A stretch of DNA of 64,000 nucleotides, taken from positions 7,726,001 to 7,790,000 of the forward strand of contig NZ_CP029425.2 of the NCBI RefSeq assembly GCF_002278135.3. The letters run 5' to 3'. This DNA is from Bradyrhizobium ottawaense. Lineage in GTDB: Bacteria; Pseudomonadota; Alphaproteobacteria; Rhizobiales; Xanthobacteraceae. Made by a program: the position numbers and the translations under genes. The stretch's first letter is position 1, and every line of letters begins with the position of its first letter. The notes beneath the pieces are model-generated. The model was not told the origin of the DNA. It saw nothing but the letters and a program-made list of their open reading frames with translations, and did not search any database. This document shows positions 56,270 to 64,000 of this stretch, piece by piece.

Positions 56270-57378
56270 CAGACCTCCCGCGCCTCGAAATCGATCCGTG
56301 GGTCGATCCACATATAGGTCAGGTCGGAGACCAGATTGATCACGAGGCCGACCAACGAAAAGATGTAGAGCGTGCCGAACACCACGGGATAGTCGCGATT
56401 GAGCACGCTCTCGAAGCTGAGCAGCCCAAGCCCGTCCAGCGAGAAGATGGTCTCGATCAGAAGCGAGCCTGAAAAGAAGGCGTGGATGAACGTCCCTGGG
56501 AAGCCCGCGATCACGATCAGCATCGCATTGCGGAAGACATGGCCGTAAAGCACCCGGCCCTCGCCGCAGCCCTTGGCGCGCGCAGTCATGACGTATTGCT
56601 TGCGGATCTCGTCCAGGAACGAGTTCTTGGTCAGGAACGTCATGGTCGTGAAGGCACCGAGCCCCATGGCGATCAGCGGCAGCGCCAGATGCCAGAAATA
56701 ATCGATGATCTTCCAGTACCAGGGAAACTGCGACCAGCCGTCGGAGGTCAGTCCGCGCAGCGGGAACCAGTTGAAGAAGGAGCCGCCGGCAAACAGGATG
56801 ATGAGGAGGATCGCGAACAGAAAGCCTGGAATGGCATAGCCCAGCACGAGAACGGTCGATGTCCAGGTGTCGAAGCGCGTGCCGTCCTTCACCGCCTTGC
56901 GGATGCCGAGCGGGATCGAGATCAGATAGGTGATCAGCGTCAGCCAGAGACCGAGCGAGATCGAGACCGGCAGCTTCTCCTTGATCAGTTGCAGAACGCT
57001 GACGTCGCGGAAATAGCTCTTGCCGAAATCGAAGCGGGCAAAGTTCCAAACCATCAGCGCGAAGCGTTCCGGCGCCGGCTTGTCGAAGCCGAACTGTGCC
57101 TCGAGCTTCTTGATGAAGTCGGGATCAAGGCCCTGCGCGCCGCGATATTTCGAGTTGATGGCATCGCCGCCGGCCCCGACCTGCCCGGGCGCGCGCTGCG
57201 CAAAATCGCTGCCGCCCGAAATGCGCGAGGTGCCGCCGGTGTCGGCCCCCGAGAGCTGCGCGATCACGCGCTCGACCGGGCCGCCGGGCGCGAACTGCAC
57301 GACGACGAAGGAGACGAACAGGATTCCGAGCAATGTCGGGATCATCAGGAGGATGCGGCGGGCGATATAGGCACTCAT
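56269..57378 (-). CDS. yejB: Peptide ABC transporter permease (YejB-like)
   Basis: 369-residue permease of the DppB/OppB type. The start MSAYIARRILLMIPTLLGILFVSFVVVQFAPGGPVERV is the family N-terminus; a ~100-residue periplasmic insert (SGGSDFAQRAP...GLDPDFIKKLEAQFGFDKPAPERF) is characteristic of YejB. The EAA loop is TARAKGCGEGRVLYGHVFRNAMLIVIAGFP. Start at ATG 57378, two bases from the end of the upstream binding-protein gene. Confidence 0.94.
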   Translation of the reverse strand: MSAYIARRILLMIPTLLGILFVSFVVVQFAPGGPVERVIAQLSGADTGGTSRISGGSDFAQRAPGQVGAGGDAINSKYRGAQGLDPDFIKKLEAQFGFDKPAPERFALMVWNFARFDFGKSYFRDVSVLQLIKEKLPVSISLGLWLTLITYLISIPLGIRKAVKDGTRFDTWTSTVLVLGYAIPGFLFAILLIILFAGGSFFNWFPLRGLTSDGWSQFPWYWKIIDYFWHLALPLIAMGLGAFTTMTFLTKNSFLDEIRKQYVMTARAKGCGEGRVLYGHVFRNAMLIVIAGFPGTFIHAFFSGSLLIETIFSLDGLGLLSFESVLNRDYPVVFGTLYIFSLVGLVINLVSDLTYMWIDPRIDFEAREV

Positions 57379-57380
57379 GG

Positions 57381-59267
57381 CTATTTCGCCTGCTCGAGCT
57401 TGGCCGCCTTGGCGCGGTCGGACCACCAGATGTCGGGAGCGCCGACGCCATTGGCGTAGCGCGGCAGCTTCTGGGAATGGCTGAACTGATCCCAGTACGC
57501 GAGCCGGTGCGTCTTGTTATACCATTGCGGCACCCAATAGCGGCCGGCGCGGAACAAGCGGTCAAAGGCACGGCAGGCGACAGTCAATTCCTCGCGGCTC
57601 TCGGCTGCCATGATCTTCTCGATCATGGCGTCGATCGCCGGGCTGGCGACGCCCGCGAGATTGTACGAGCCCTTGGTTGCCGCGACTTGCGACGAGAAGA
57701 ACGCCCGCATGGCATCGCCGGGCGTTGCCGACATGCTGAAGCGCTGGATCGTCATGTCGAAGTCGAAATCTTCCACGCGCGCGCGATATTGCACGGCATC
57801 GACGAGGCGGAGGCTCGCCTCGATGCCGAGCGTCCCCAAATTCTTGATATACGGCGCGTGATGCGGCTGGAGCGAGGGCTCCTCCGCCAGGAATTCAATC
57901 TTGAACACCTCTCCGCTCGGCAGCATTCGCTTGCCATCCTTGATCGGAAAGCCGGCTTCGTTGAGCAGCTGCTGCGACTTGCGCAAGAGCGCGCGGTCCT
58001 GCCCCGATCCGTCGGACACCGGCGGTGCGAAGGGCGCAGCGAACACCTCCTCGGGAACCTGACCGCGGAATGGCTCGAGCAGCTTCAGCTCTTCCGGCGA
58101 AGGAGGTCCGTTGCTCGCCATGAGATCGGAGTTCTGGAACGGCGACACCGTACGGGCATAGGCGCCGTACATGATGGTCTTGTTGGTCCACTCGAAGTCG
58201 AAAGCGTCGATCAGGGCCTCGCGTACGCGGGGATCCCTGAATTTCTCGCGCCGGGTGTTGATGAACCAGCCCTGCGCACCGGACGGCGTGTCGTCGGGCA
58301 CGATCTCGAGCTTGACGCGGCCGTCCTTCACGGCCGCGAAGTCGTACCGCGTCGCCCATATGCGCGAGGTAAACTCTTCCCGGTAGAGATAGTTCTTGCC
58401 GGTAAATCCTTCGAAAGCGACGTCGCGGTCGCGATAGAACTCATAGCGCACGACATCGAAATTGTAGGTACCGCGGCAGGGCGGCAGATCGGCAGCCCAC
58501 CAGTCCTTCACCCGCTCATACTCGATATAGCGATTGACCTCGAACTTGCCGACCTTGTACGGACCCGAGCCCAGCGGGATCTCCAGAGACGATTCATCGA
58601 ACGGGCGAGACGCATAGTACGCCTTCGAGAAGATCGGCAGGCTGGCGGCATAGAGCGGCACGTCGCGCGCCCGCCCCTTGGCAAAGGTGACGACGAGCGT
58701 TGCATCGTCGGCCGCCTCTGCGCTGACCATGTCGCGCAGCTGCACCAGGATCAGGGGATGTCCCTTGGTCTTCAGCGTCATCAGCGAAAACGCCGCATCC
58801 TGCGCGGTGAGCTTCGTGCCGTCGTGGAATTTCGCCTCCGGACGCATCGTGAAGCGGTAGACCAGCTTGTCCGGCGATATTTGAACGGATTTGGCGGCAA
58901 GCCCGTACATCGCATCAGGCTCGTCGCTTGCGCGCACCATCAGCGGCGCGAAGGTCATGTCCATGCCTTGCGCGCCGTCCCCCTTCAGGATGAAGGCGTT
59001 GAGCGAGTTGAAGGTCTGGTAGGATTGGTTGTAGGCGCGCACCGACGGAATGAGCGAGAACGTGCCGCCCTTCGGCGCATCGACGTTGACGTAGTCGAAA
59101 TGGTGGAAGTCGGCGGGATATTTGAGATCGCCGAACGCCGAGATGCCGTGAGCTTCGATCCCCGCTTCCGATGCATGCGCTCCGCGCCACGGCTGCGCGC
59201 CCAGCGACATCCCGAGGGTGCCGCCGACACCGAGGGCCAGCACGTGGCGGCGTGACATCTGCGTCAT
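57381..59267 (-). CDS. Extracellular solute-binding protein, family 5 (YejA-like, copy 2)
   Basis: 628-residue periplasmic oligopeptide-binding protein. A Tat-like signal MTQMSRRHVLALGVGGTLGMSLGAQPWRGAHA precedes the mature domain ISAFGDLKYPADFHHFDYVNVDAPKGGTFSLIPS, the YejA hallmark. Late blocks FSQMTIQRF-like (FDFDMTIQRFSMSATPGDAMRAFFSSQ) and RAGRYWVPQWYNKTHRLAYWDQF match the family. The start is taken at ATG 59267, 15 bases inside from the end of copy 1. Paralog of the gene directly upstream but clearly diverged. Confidence 0.93.
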   Translation of the reverse strand: MTQMSRRHVLALGVGGTLGMSLGAQPWRGAHASEAGIEAHGISAFGDLKYPADFHHFDYVNVDAPKGGTFSLIPSVRAYNQSYQTFNSLNAFILKGDGAQGMDMTFAPLMVRASDEPDAMYGLAAKSVQISPDKLVYRFTMRPEAKFHDGTKLTAQDAAFSLMTLKTKGHPLILVQLRDMVSAEAADDATLVVTFAKGRARDVPLYAASLPIFSKAYYASRPFDESSLEIPLGSGPYKVGKFEVNRYIEYERVKDWWAADLPPCRGTYNFDVVRYEFYRDRDVAFEGFTGKNYLYREEFTSRIWATRYDFAAVKDGRVKLEIVPDDTPSGAQGWFINTRREKFRDPRVREALIDAFDFEWTNKTIMYGAYARTVSPFQNSDLMASNGPPSPEELKLLEPFRGQVPEEVFAAPFAPPVSDGSGQDRALLRKSQQLLNEAGFPIKDGKRMLPSGEVFKIEFLAEEPSLQPHHAPYIKNLGTLGIEASLRLVDAVQYRARVEDFDFDMTIQRFSMSATPGDAMRAFFSSQVAATKGSYNLAGVASPAIDAMIEKIMAAESREELTVACRAFDRLFRAGRYWVPQWYNKTHRLAYWDQFSHSQKLPRYANGVGAPDIWWSDRAKAAKLEQAK

Positions 59268-59281
59268 GCGGGGAATGTCCT

Positions 59282-61183
59282 TCACGACTTCTTTGCGATC
59301 CGCGCCGCCTTCTCTGCGTCGTACCACCAGATGAACGGGAAGCCGGATTGGCCGTATTTGGGCATTTCCGTCGGCCGGCCGAAGCGATCCCAGCGTGCCG
59401 TACGCACCTTGTTATAAGTCCATTGCGGCACGACATAATGATTCCACAGCAGCACGCGGTCGAGTGCCTTGGTGGCCGCGACGAGATCGTCGCGATCGGC
59501 GGCGTAGATCACCCGCTCGATCAGCTTGTCGATTGCGGGATTCTTGATGCCCGCAATGTTGCGCGAGCCGGCGATGTCAGCCGTCTTGGACGACCAGAAC
59601 TCGCGCTGCTCATTGCCTGGCGACTGCGACTCGCCCCACGAGTTTGTGACGATGTCGAAATCCCACTCGCGCGTCCTGTTCTCGTACTGGGTCGGGTCGA
59701 CCGTCCGCACGTTGACGGCAATGCCGAGCCGCTCCAGGGACGGCTTGTAGAACAGCGTGATCCGCTCGAAGCTCGGATCCGAGTTCAGCAGTTCGAGCGT
59801 GAACTGGACGCCGGTCTTGACGTCGGTCAGCTTGCGGTCGCGCACCTCGTAGCCGGCCTCCTTGAACAGGCGGAGCGCCTCGCGCAGATTATCGCGCACG
59901 GCTTCCGGATTGCCGCCGACCGGATTGGTGTAGGCCGTGGTGAAGACTTCGGGCGGCACCTGGGTGCGGACGGTCTCGAGGATCTCAAGCTCCTTGCCCT
60001 GCGGCAAGCCGGTCGCCATGAGTTCGTCGATGCCGTCGAAATAGCTGTTGATGCGCTTGTACTGGCCGTAGAAGATCTGCTTGTTCATCTCCTCGAAGTC
60101 GAACGCGTAGTTGAGCGCGCGCCGCACGCGCGGGTCGCTGAACTTGCCGCGGCGCAGGTTCGGCACGAACGCCTGCATCACGCCCGAGCTGCGATTGGCG
60201 AACTCCTCGAGGATCACGCGCTTTTCGCTCACGGCCGGGAAGTCGTAGGCGGTCGCCCAGTTCTTCGCGCTGTTCTCGGTGCGCCAATCGACCTGGTCGG
60301 CCTTGAAGGCCTCGATCGCGACGGTGGCGTCGCGGAAATATTCGTAGCGCAGCTCGTCGAAATTGTTGCGGCCGACATTGGAGGCGAGGTCGCGGCCCCA
60401 ATAGTCCTTGACGCGCTCCAGCGCGATCGACCGTCCCGCAACGAAGTCCTTGACCCTGTAGGGGCCAGAACCGAGCGGGACTTCAAGCGTGGTGGCGGAC
60501 ACGTCGCGCTTGCGGCCCTGCGCGTCGGTCCCTTCCCACCAATGCTTCGGCAGGACTGTGAGTTGCCCGACGATCTGCGGCAGTTCGCGGTTGCCCGGCG
60601 CGTCGAATACGAATTTCACCTCGCGCTCGCCGAGCTTCTCGGCCTTCACCACATGGCTGTAATAGGCCGAGTACATCGGGTGGTGCTTCTTGAAGGAATC
60701 GAGCGAGAAGATCACGTCATCCGCGGTAACGGGCTTGCCGTCGTGCCATTTGGCCTCCGGCCGCAAACGATAGGTGACGAAGGAAAAATCGTCCGGATGG
60801 CTGACGGCCTCGGCGAGCGCGCCGTACTCGGTCGAGACTTCGTCGAGCGAGGGCGTCGTGAGGGATTCGTAGATGAATGCGACGGCGCCGGCGACCTGCC
60901 CCTTCACGCCCGACACGACGATATTGAAATTGTCGAAGGTGCCGACCGCGATCTGGCGCGCGACGCCGCCTTTGGGCGCTTCAGGATTGACGTAGTCGAA
61001 GCGCGTGAAGTCGGCGGGGTACTTGACCTTTCCGAACAGCGACAAAGCATGGCGCCAAGGAAGCTCATTCGCCGATTGCGCCTCGGCACGGCCGACGACG
61101 GAAAGGCCCGCTACGGAACCGAGGGCGGGGAGCGCTGCGGCCGCAGTGCCGGTGAGCAGGAGATCGCGTCGGGTTATGGCCAA
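59282..61183 (-). CDS. Extracellular solute-binding protein, family 5 (YejA-like, copy 1)
   Basis: 633 residues, first gene of the operon. Twin-arginine signal MAITRRDLLLTGTAAAALPALGSVAGLSVVGRAEA, then ALSLFGKVKYPADFTRFDYVNPEAPKGGVARQIA. The family blocks YRLRPEAKWHDGKPVTADDVIFSLD, GSGPYRVKDF and WDFDIVTNSWGESQSPGNEQREFWSS are present. Having two different binding proteins feed one YejBEF permease would broaden peptide range; which peptides is unknown. The promoter is presumably in the 212-base gap shared with cycM's end. Confidence 0.94.
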   Translation of the reverse strand: MAITRRDLLLTGTAAAALPALGSVAGLSVVGRAEAQSANELPWRHALSLFGKVKYPADFTRFDYVNPEAPKGGVARQIAVGTFDNFNIVVSGVKGQVAGAVAFIYESLTTPSLDEVSTEYGALAEAVSHPDDFSFVTYRLRPEAKWHDGKPVTADDVIFSLDSFKKHHPMYSAYYSHVVKAEKLGEREVKFVFDAPGNRELPQIVGQLTVLPKHWWEGTDAQGRKRDVSATTLEVPLGSGPYRVKDFVAGRSIALERVKDYWGRDLASNVGRNNFDELRYEYFRDATVAIEAFKADQVDWRTENSAKNWATAYDFPAVSEKRVILEEFANRSSGVMQAFVPNLRRGKFSDPRVRRALNYAFDFEEMNKQIFYGQYKRINSYFDGIDELMATGLPQGKELEILETVRTQVPPEVFTTAYTNPVGGNPEAVRDNLREALRLFKEAGYEVRDRKLTDVKTGVQFTLELLNSDPSFERITLFYKPSLERLGIAVNVRTVDPTQYENRTREWDFDIVTNSWGESQSPGNEQREFWSSKTADIAGSRNIAGIKNPAIDKLIERVIYAADRDDLVAATKALDRVLLWNHYVVPQWTYNKVRTARWDRFGRPTEMPKYGQSGFPFIWWYDAEKAARIAKKS

Positions 61184-61343
61184 ATCAATAGTCCTGTCTT
61201 GAAGGAGGCTACTCCTTTAAGGTCCCAATATAGGCGAGGTTTCGACCGAATATGTTGCTTTTTCCTCATCTTGGAAGGCCGGGCGGCCTGTCTGATGCGG
61301 CCAAACGCCCCGATAAACTCGCCGCGAGGCCCGGATAAGCAAA

Positions 61344-61367
61344 CGGCCAGGCTTTTCAGCCTGGCCG
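61344..61367 (-). terminator. Probable terminator after cycM
   Basis: Nine-base stem CGGCCAGGC / GCCTGGCCG with a six-base loop, about 28 bases past the cycM stop on the minus strand and followed there by TTTGCTTATC. The T-tract is weak, so efficiency is uncertain. Confidence 0.55.
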
Positions 61368-61395
61368 CATATTCCAAGATCGGGTTCTTGAGGCC

Positions 61396-61950
61396 TTACT
61401 TCGACGCGGTCGGCAGCGGCTGAGGATGCTCCGACAGCGAGTTCAGATAGGCAATGACGTCGGCGCGCTCGGAATCCTTGGCAATGCCGGCGAAGCCCAT
61501 CGCGGTGCCCGGGATGAAGCCCTTCGGATTGGCGATGAACTTGTTGAGGTCGTCGAACGTCCAGGTACCGCCCTTGCCCTTCATGGCAGCGGAGAAGTTG
61601 AAGCCGCCGCGGCCCTCACCCCTCTTCTCGCCGACGACGCCATAGAGATTCGGACCGACGCGATTCGGGCCACCCTTCTCGAAGGTGTGGCAGGCGCCGC
61701 ACTTCTTGGCGGCGGAGGCGCCCTTTTCGACGGAGGCGGTCTGGAGCAACTTTTCGATCGGCTCGGAGGCCGCGGCGGCAGCGCCGCCTTCCTTGCCGTG
61801 GCCGGCATCTTCCTTCACGGCGATCTCGAAACCCGGCTTCTCGAGCGGCTTCGGCGTGAACAGCGCGTTGGCGGTGAAGCTGGTCACCAGCAGAAGGAGA
61901 CAGGTGCCGAGCACAGCACCGAGAATTTTATTGAGTTCGAAAGAGTCCAT
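61396..61950 (-). CDS. cycM: Membrane-anchored cytochrome c (CycM)
   Basis: 184-residue class I c-type cytochrome with an uncleaved N-terminal membrane anchor ([31 protein letters not shown]), an Ala/Gly/Glu-rich linker (~45-78) and the haem domain with CGACH near residue 91 and the axial Met in GTAMGFAG. The Bradyrhizobium CycM protein described in the literature has this length and layout, and carries electrons from the bc1 complex to the aa3-type oxidase. Start ATG 61950; eight more upstream codons are open but lie before the anchor. Confidence 0.95.
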   Translation of the reverse strand: MDSFELNKILGAVLGTCLLLLVTSFTANALFTPKPLEKPGFEIAVKEDAGHGKEGGAAAAASEPIEKLLQTASVEKGASAAKKCGACHTFEKGGPNRVGPNLYGVVGEKRGEGRGGFNFSAAMKGKGGTWTFDDLNKFIANPKGFIPGTAMGFAGIAKDSERADVIAYLNSLSEHPQPLPTASK

Positions 61951-62183
61951 TTCCGGCCAGGCCCCACACCGCAAGAAGAATCGAGCGGCCAGGCGGCCGC
62001 CAGGACGAGCCTCGGGAGAATCAAGCGTTCCCTATCGTTTCCCCGAGTTTTGCCATTGAGATATCGGTTTGCCCGGGGTCTGGCAACCCGTATAAGCGAC
62101 CCGGCTTTCGGCCCGTCCCCACCCATTTCCCGGCGCGGAAAACGCCCCGTTTCCAGGCTCTTGACCCCAGACCTTTGAACCCG

Positions 62184-62924
62184 ATGATCGATCCTCGCAT
62201 CCTGGTGCTGATCCCGGCCCGCATGGCCGCCACCCGCCTGCCCGGCAAGCCACTCGCCGATATCGCGGGATTGCCGATGATCGTGCACGTGCTGCGCCGC
62301 GCCGAGGCCGCGGCAATCGGCCGGGTCGCGGTCGCGACCGATACGCCCGAGATCGCTTCGGTCGTGACGGCCCATGGCGGCGAGGCTGTGATGACCAGCC
62401 CCACACACCCCTCCGGCTCCGACCGCATCCACGAGGCCATGCAGAAGCTCGATCCGGACGGCAAGGCCGAGATCGTGGTCAATCTGCAGGGCGATTTCCC
62501 CACGATCACGATCGACAACATCCGCGAGGTGCTGCCGCCGCTGCAGGACCCGGCCGTGGACATAGCGACACTGGCCTCGCAGATCCACACCGAGGAGGAG
62601 GACCTCGCCCCGAGCGTCGTGAAGGCGATCGGAACCTCGCTCGGCGGCAAGCGCATGCGTGCACTTTATTTCACCCGCGCCACCGCGCCGACCGGCGATG
62701 GACCGCGTTACCACCATATCGGCCTCTATGCCTATCGCCGCGCCGCGCTGGAGCGTTACGTTTCGCTGCCGCCCTCGCCGCTGGAATTGCAGGAGAAGCT
62801 CGAACAGCTCCGGGCGCTCGAGGCCGGAATGCGCATCGACTTCACCATCGTCGACACCGTCCCCCGCGGGGTCGACACGCCGGCGGACCTGGAAACCGCC
62901 CGCAGCATCCTTTCCAAATCCTGA
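62184..62924 (+). CDS. kdsB: 3-deoxy-manno-octulosonate cytidylyltransferase
   Basis: CMP-KDO synthetase, activating KDO for lipid A-core assembly. 246 residues. Nucleotide-binding block [43 protein letters not shown], the NLQGDFP motif, [15 protein letters not shown] and the C-terminal [17 protein letters not shown]...[23 protein letters not shown] are all present. ATG 62184 is preferred to a TTG three codons upstream. pheA follows 39 bases later on the same strand; divergent from cycM. Confidence 0.96.
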   Translation: MIDPRILVLIPARMAATRLPGKPLADIAGLPMIVHVLRRAEAAAIGRVAVATDTPEIASVVTAHGGEAVMTSPTHPSGSDRIHEAMQKLDPDGKAEIVVNLQGDFPTITIDNIREVLPPLQDPAVDIATLASQIHTEEEDLAPSVVKAIGTSLGGKRMRALYFTRATAPTGDGPRYHHIGLYAYRRAALERYVSLPPSPLELQEKLEQLRALEAGMRIDFTIVDTVPRGVDTPADLETARSILSKS

Positions 62925-62963
62925 GCCGCTGTTACAAGGCCGACCCAGGAGCACTTTTAAGAC

Positions 62964-63824
62964 ATGAGCAAGATGAAGATCGCATTCCAGGGCGAGCCCG
63001 GGGCCAATTCCCACATCGCCATCGTCGAGGCCTATCCCGACGCCGAGCCGATGCCCTGCGCCACCTTCGAGGACGCGCTGTCGGCGATCTCCTCCGGCGA
63101 GGCCGATCTCGGCATGATCCCGATCGAGAATTCGGTCGCGGGCCGTGTTGCCGATATCCATCACCTCTTGCCGGCCTCCGGCCTTTTCATCATCGGCGAA
63201 TGGTTTTTGCCGGTCCGGCATCAGCTGATGGCGGTGAAGGGCACCAAGCTCGACGACATCAAGAGCGTCGAGAGCCATGTGCATGCGCTCGGCCAATGCC
63301 GGCGCATCATCCGCAAGCTCGGCGTCAAGCCGATCGTGCATGCCGACACCGCCGGCAGCGCTCGCGACATCTCCGAGCGCAAGGACAAGACGGTGGCCGC
63401 GATCGCCTCCCGCCTCGCCGCCAAGATCTACGGCCTCGACATCCTCGCGGAGGACATCGAGGACGAGGCGCACAACACCACCCGCTTCGTGGTGCTGGCG
63501 CGCGAGCCGAAATGGGCCGCCCAAGGCTCCGGCCCGCTGGTCACGACTTTTGTGTTCCGGGTGCGCAATTTGCCGGCCGCGCTCTACAAGGCGCTCGGCG
63601 GCTTTGCCACCAACGGCGTCAACATGACCAAGCTCGAAAGCTACATGGTCGACGGCAATTTCTTCGCAACGCAGTTTTATGCCGACGTCGACGGCCACCC
63701 CGAGGACAAGGGCCTCGCCTTCGCGATCGAGGAGCTGAAATTCTTCTCGCGCGAATTCCGCATCGTCGGCGTGTATCCCGGCCACCCCTTCCGCGCCACG
63801 TTCAGCGAAGCGCAGCAGGATTAG
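62964..63824 (+). CDS. pheA: Prephenate dehydratase
   Basis: 286-residue monofunctional enzyme (no chorismate mutase domain) converting prephenate to phenylpyruvate for phenylalanine synthesis. The catalytic part (1-180) has IAFQGEPGANSHIA, GMIPIENSVAGRVADIHHLL and the TRF motif in NTTRFVVLA. An ACT regulatory domain follows (FVFRVRNLPAALYKALGGFATNGVNMTKLESYMVDG), so feedback inhibition by Phe is expected. A GGAGC site lies before the ATG. Followed by an intergenic repeat. Confidence 0.96.
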   Translation: MSKMKIAFQGEPGANSHIAIVEAYPDAEPMPCATFEDALSAISSGEADLGMIPIENSVAGRVADIHHLLPASGLFIIGEWFLPVRHQLMAVKGTKLDDIKSVESHVHALGQCRRIIRKLGVKPIVHADTAGSARDISERKDKTVAAIASRLAAKIYGLDILAEDIEDEAHNTTRFVVLAREPKWAAQGSGPLVTTFVFRVRNLPAALYKALGGFATNGVNMTKLESYMVDGNFFATQFYADVDGHPEDKGLAFAIEELKFFSREFRIVGVYPGHPFRATFSEAQQD

Positions 63825-63828
63825 TCGC

Positions 63829-63944
63829 GTGTCCCGGACGCGCGAAGCGCGAGCCGGGACCCAGGGGCCAAGATACCCGGAGGCGCGATGGGCCCCGGCT
63901 CTGCAGCGCATCGCTGAAGGAGCGCTGCGCTGCGTCCGGGGCAC
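63829..63944. repeat. Intergenic inverted-repeat element
   Basis: Ends GTGTCCCGGACGC (63829-63841) and GCGTCCGGGGCAC (63932-63944) pair with one mismatch; inside are GCGCGAAGCGC and CAGCGCATCGCTG mini-palindromes. It belongs to the 'cccggacgcgcgaagcgcgagccggga' type repeat common between Bradyrhizobium genes. Confidence 0.75.
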
Positions 63945-63951
63945 GATATTC

Positions 63952-64000
63952 TTACGCGGTCGCTTTAAGCCCGAACGCCTCGGCGAGCAGCGAATACGAC
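63952..64000 (-). CDS. C-terminal end of an unidentified gene
   Basis: On the minus strand the last 15 codons before a TAA at 63952-63954 read SYSLLAEAFGLKATA, and the frame is open to the window edge. The stretch looks like coding sequence, but it is too short to name the protein. It would be convergent with pheA. Confidence 0.4.
   Translation of the reverse strand, partial: SYSLLAEAFGLKATA

Noticed and set aside
55091..57049. A single 652-residue frame apparently fusing to yejE
   Set aside because: The upstream ~260 residues are an out-of-frame reading of yejB. The YejE N-terminus MTITAPTP with the ATG overlapping the yejB stop is the natural start.

Overview
The window is about 64 kb of GC-rich DNA with dense, operon-packed genes. 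It looks like the chromosome of a Bradyrhizobium-type alphaproteobacterium. Supporting signs are a membrane-anchored CycM cytochrome c of 184 residues, a urease operon whose UreE carries a very long His-rich tail, a CysN/CysC fusion, DUF2849 next to CysG/CysI, EcfG-type promoters (GGAAC-N16-CGTT), and intergenic inverted repeats of the kind scattered through Bradyrhizobium genomes. I saw no phage, insertion sequence, CRISPR array, tRNA or rRNA. The genus call is an inference from gene content, not from a marker-gene comparison.

Layout. 1-5.8 kb: assimilatory sulfate reduction, with cysI (cut by the window edge), a DUF2849 gene and cysG on the minus strand, diverging from cysD-cysNC. 6.2-8.3 kb: malate synthase G. 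8.4-17.7 kb: stress and envelope genes (CsbD, a 51-residue membrane protein, DUF2865, an L,D-transpeptidase, an AI-2E-type permease, a YqjD/YqjE-like pair) and a tandem pair of chemoreceptors. 17.8-21.4 kb: an OpgC-like membrane protein, a TetR regulator and a CHASE-HWE sensor protein with a degenerate ATP-binding region.

21.7-33.8 kb: one long minus-strand urea operon, urtABCDE-ureDAB-[MESH1-like hydrolase]-ureC-[small monooxygenase-like]-ureEFG. A sigma-54 promoter match (TGGCATG-N4-TTGC) lies upstream of urtA. The operon joins high-affinity urea uptake, urease and its nickel maturation factors under probable nitrogen control. 34.3-36.7 kb: an RNA-metabolism group (RhlE-type helicase, IF-1, cold-shock protein). 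36.8-49.8 kb: a Tad/Flp pilus locus: two TadE-like pseudopilins, a free-standing secretin N-domain protein, a sterol-desaturase-family protein, the Flp pilin, CpaA-F, TadB, TadC and TadD.

50-53.4 kb: aminopeptidase, NlpC/P60 hydrolase and several very small genes. 53.4-61.2 kb: a Yej-type peptide ABC importer with two tandem binding proteins. 61.4-63.8 kb: cycM, kdsB and pheA; a fragment of another gene touches the right edge.

Most of the window is ordinary core metabolism. The best leads for something less described are: three separate EcfG-type promoters driving small stress and membrane genes, including an alphaproteobacterial counterpart of yqjDE; a MESH1-like small alarmone hydrolase inside the urease operon; the HWE sensor protein that has lost the N-box asparagine; the free-standing secretin N-domain gene beside the Tad locus; and two translationally coupled micro-ORFs near 53.2 kb. 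I did not find a clearly novel multi-gene system.
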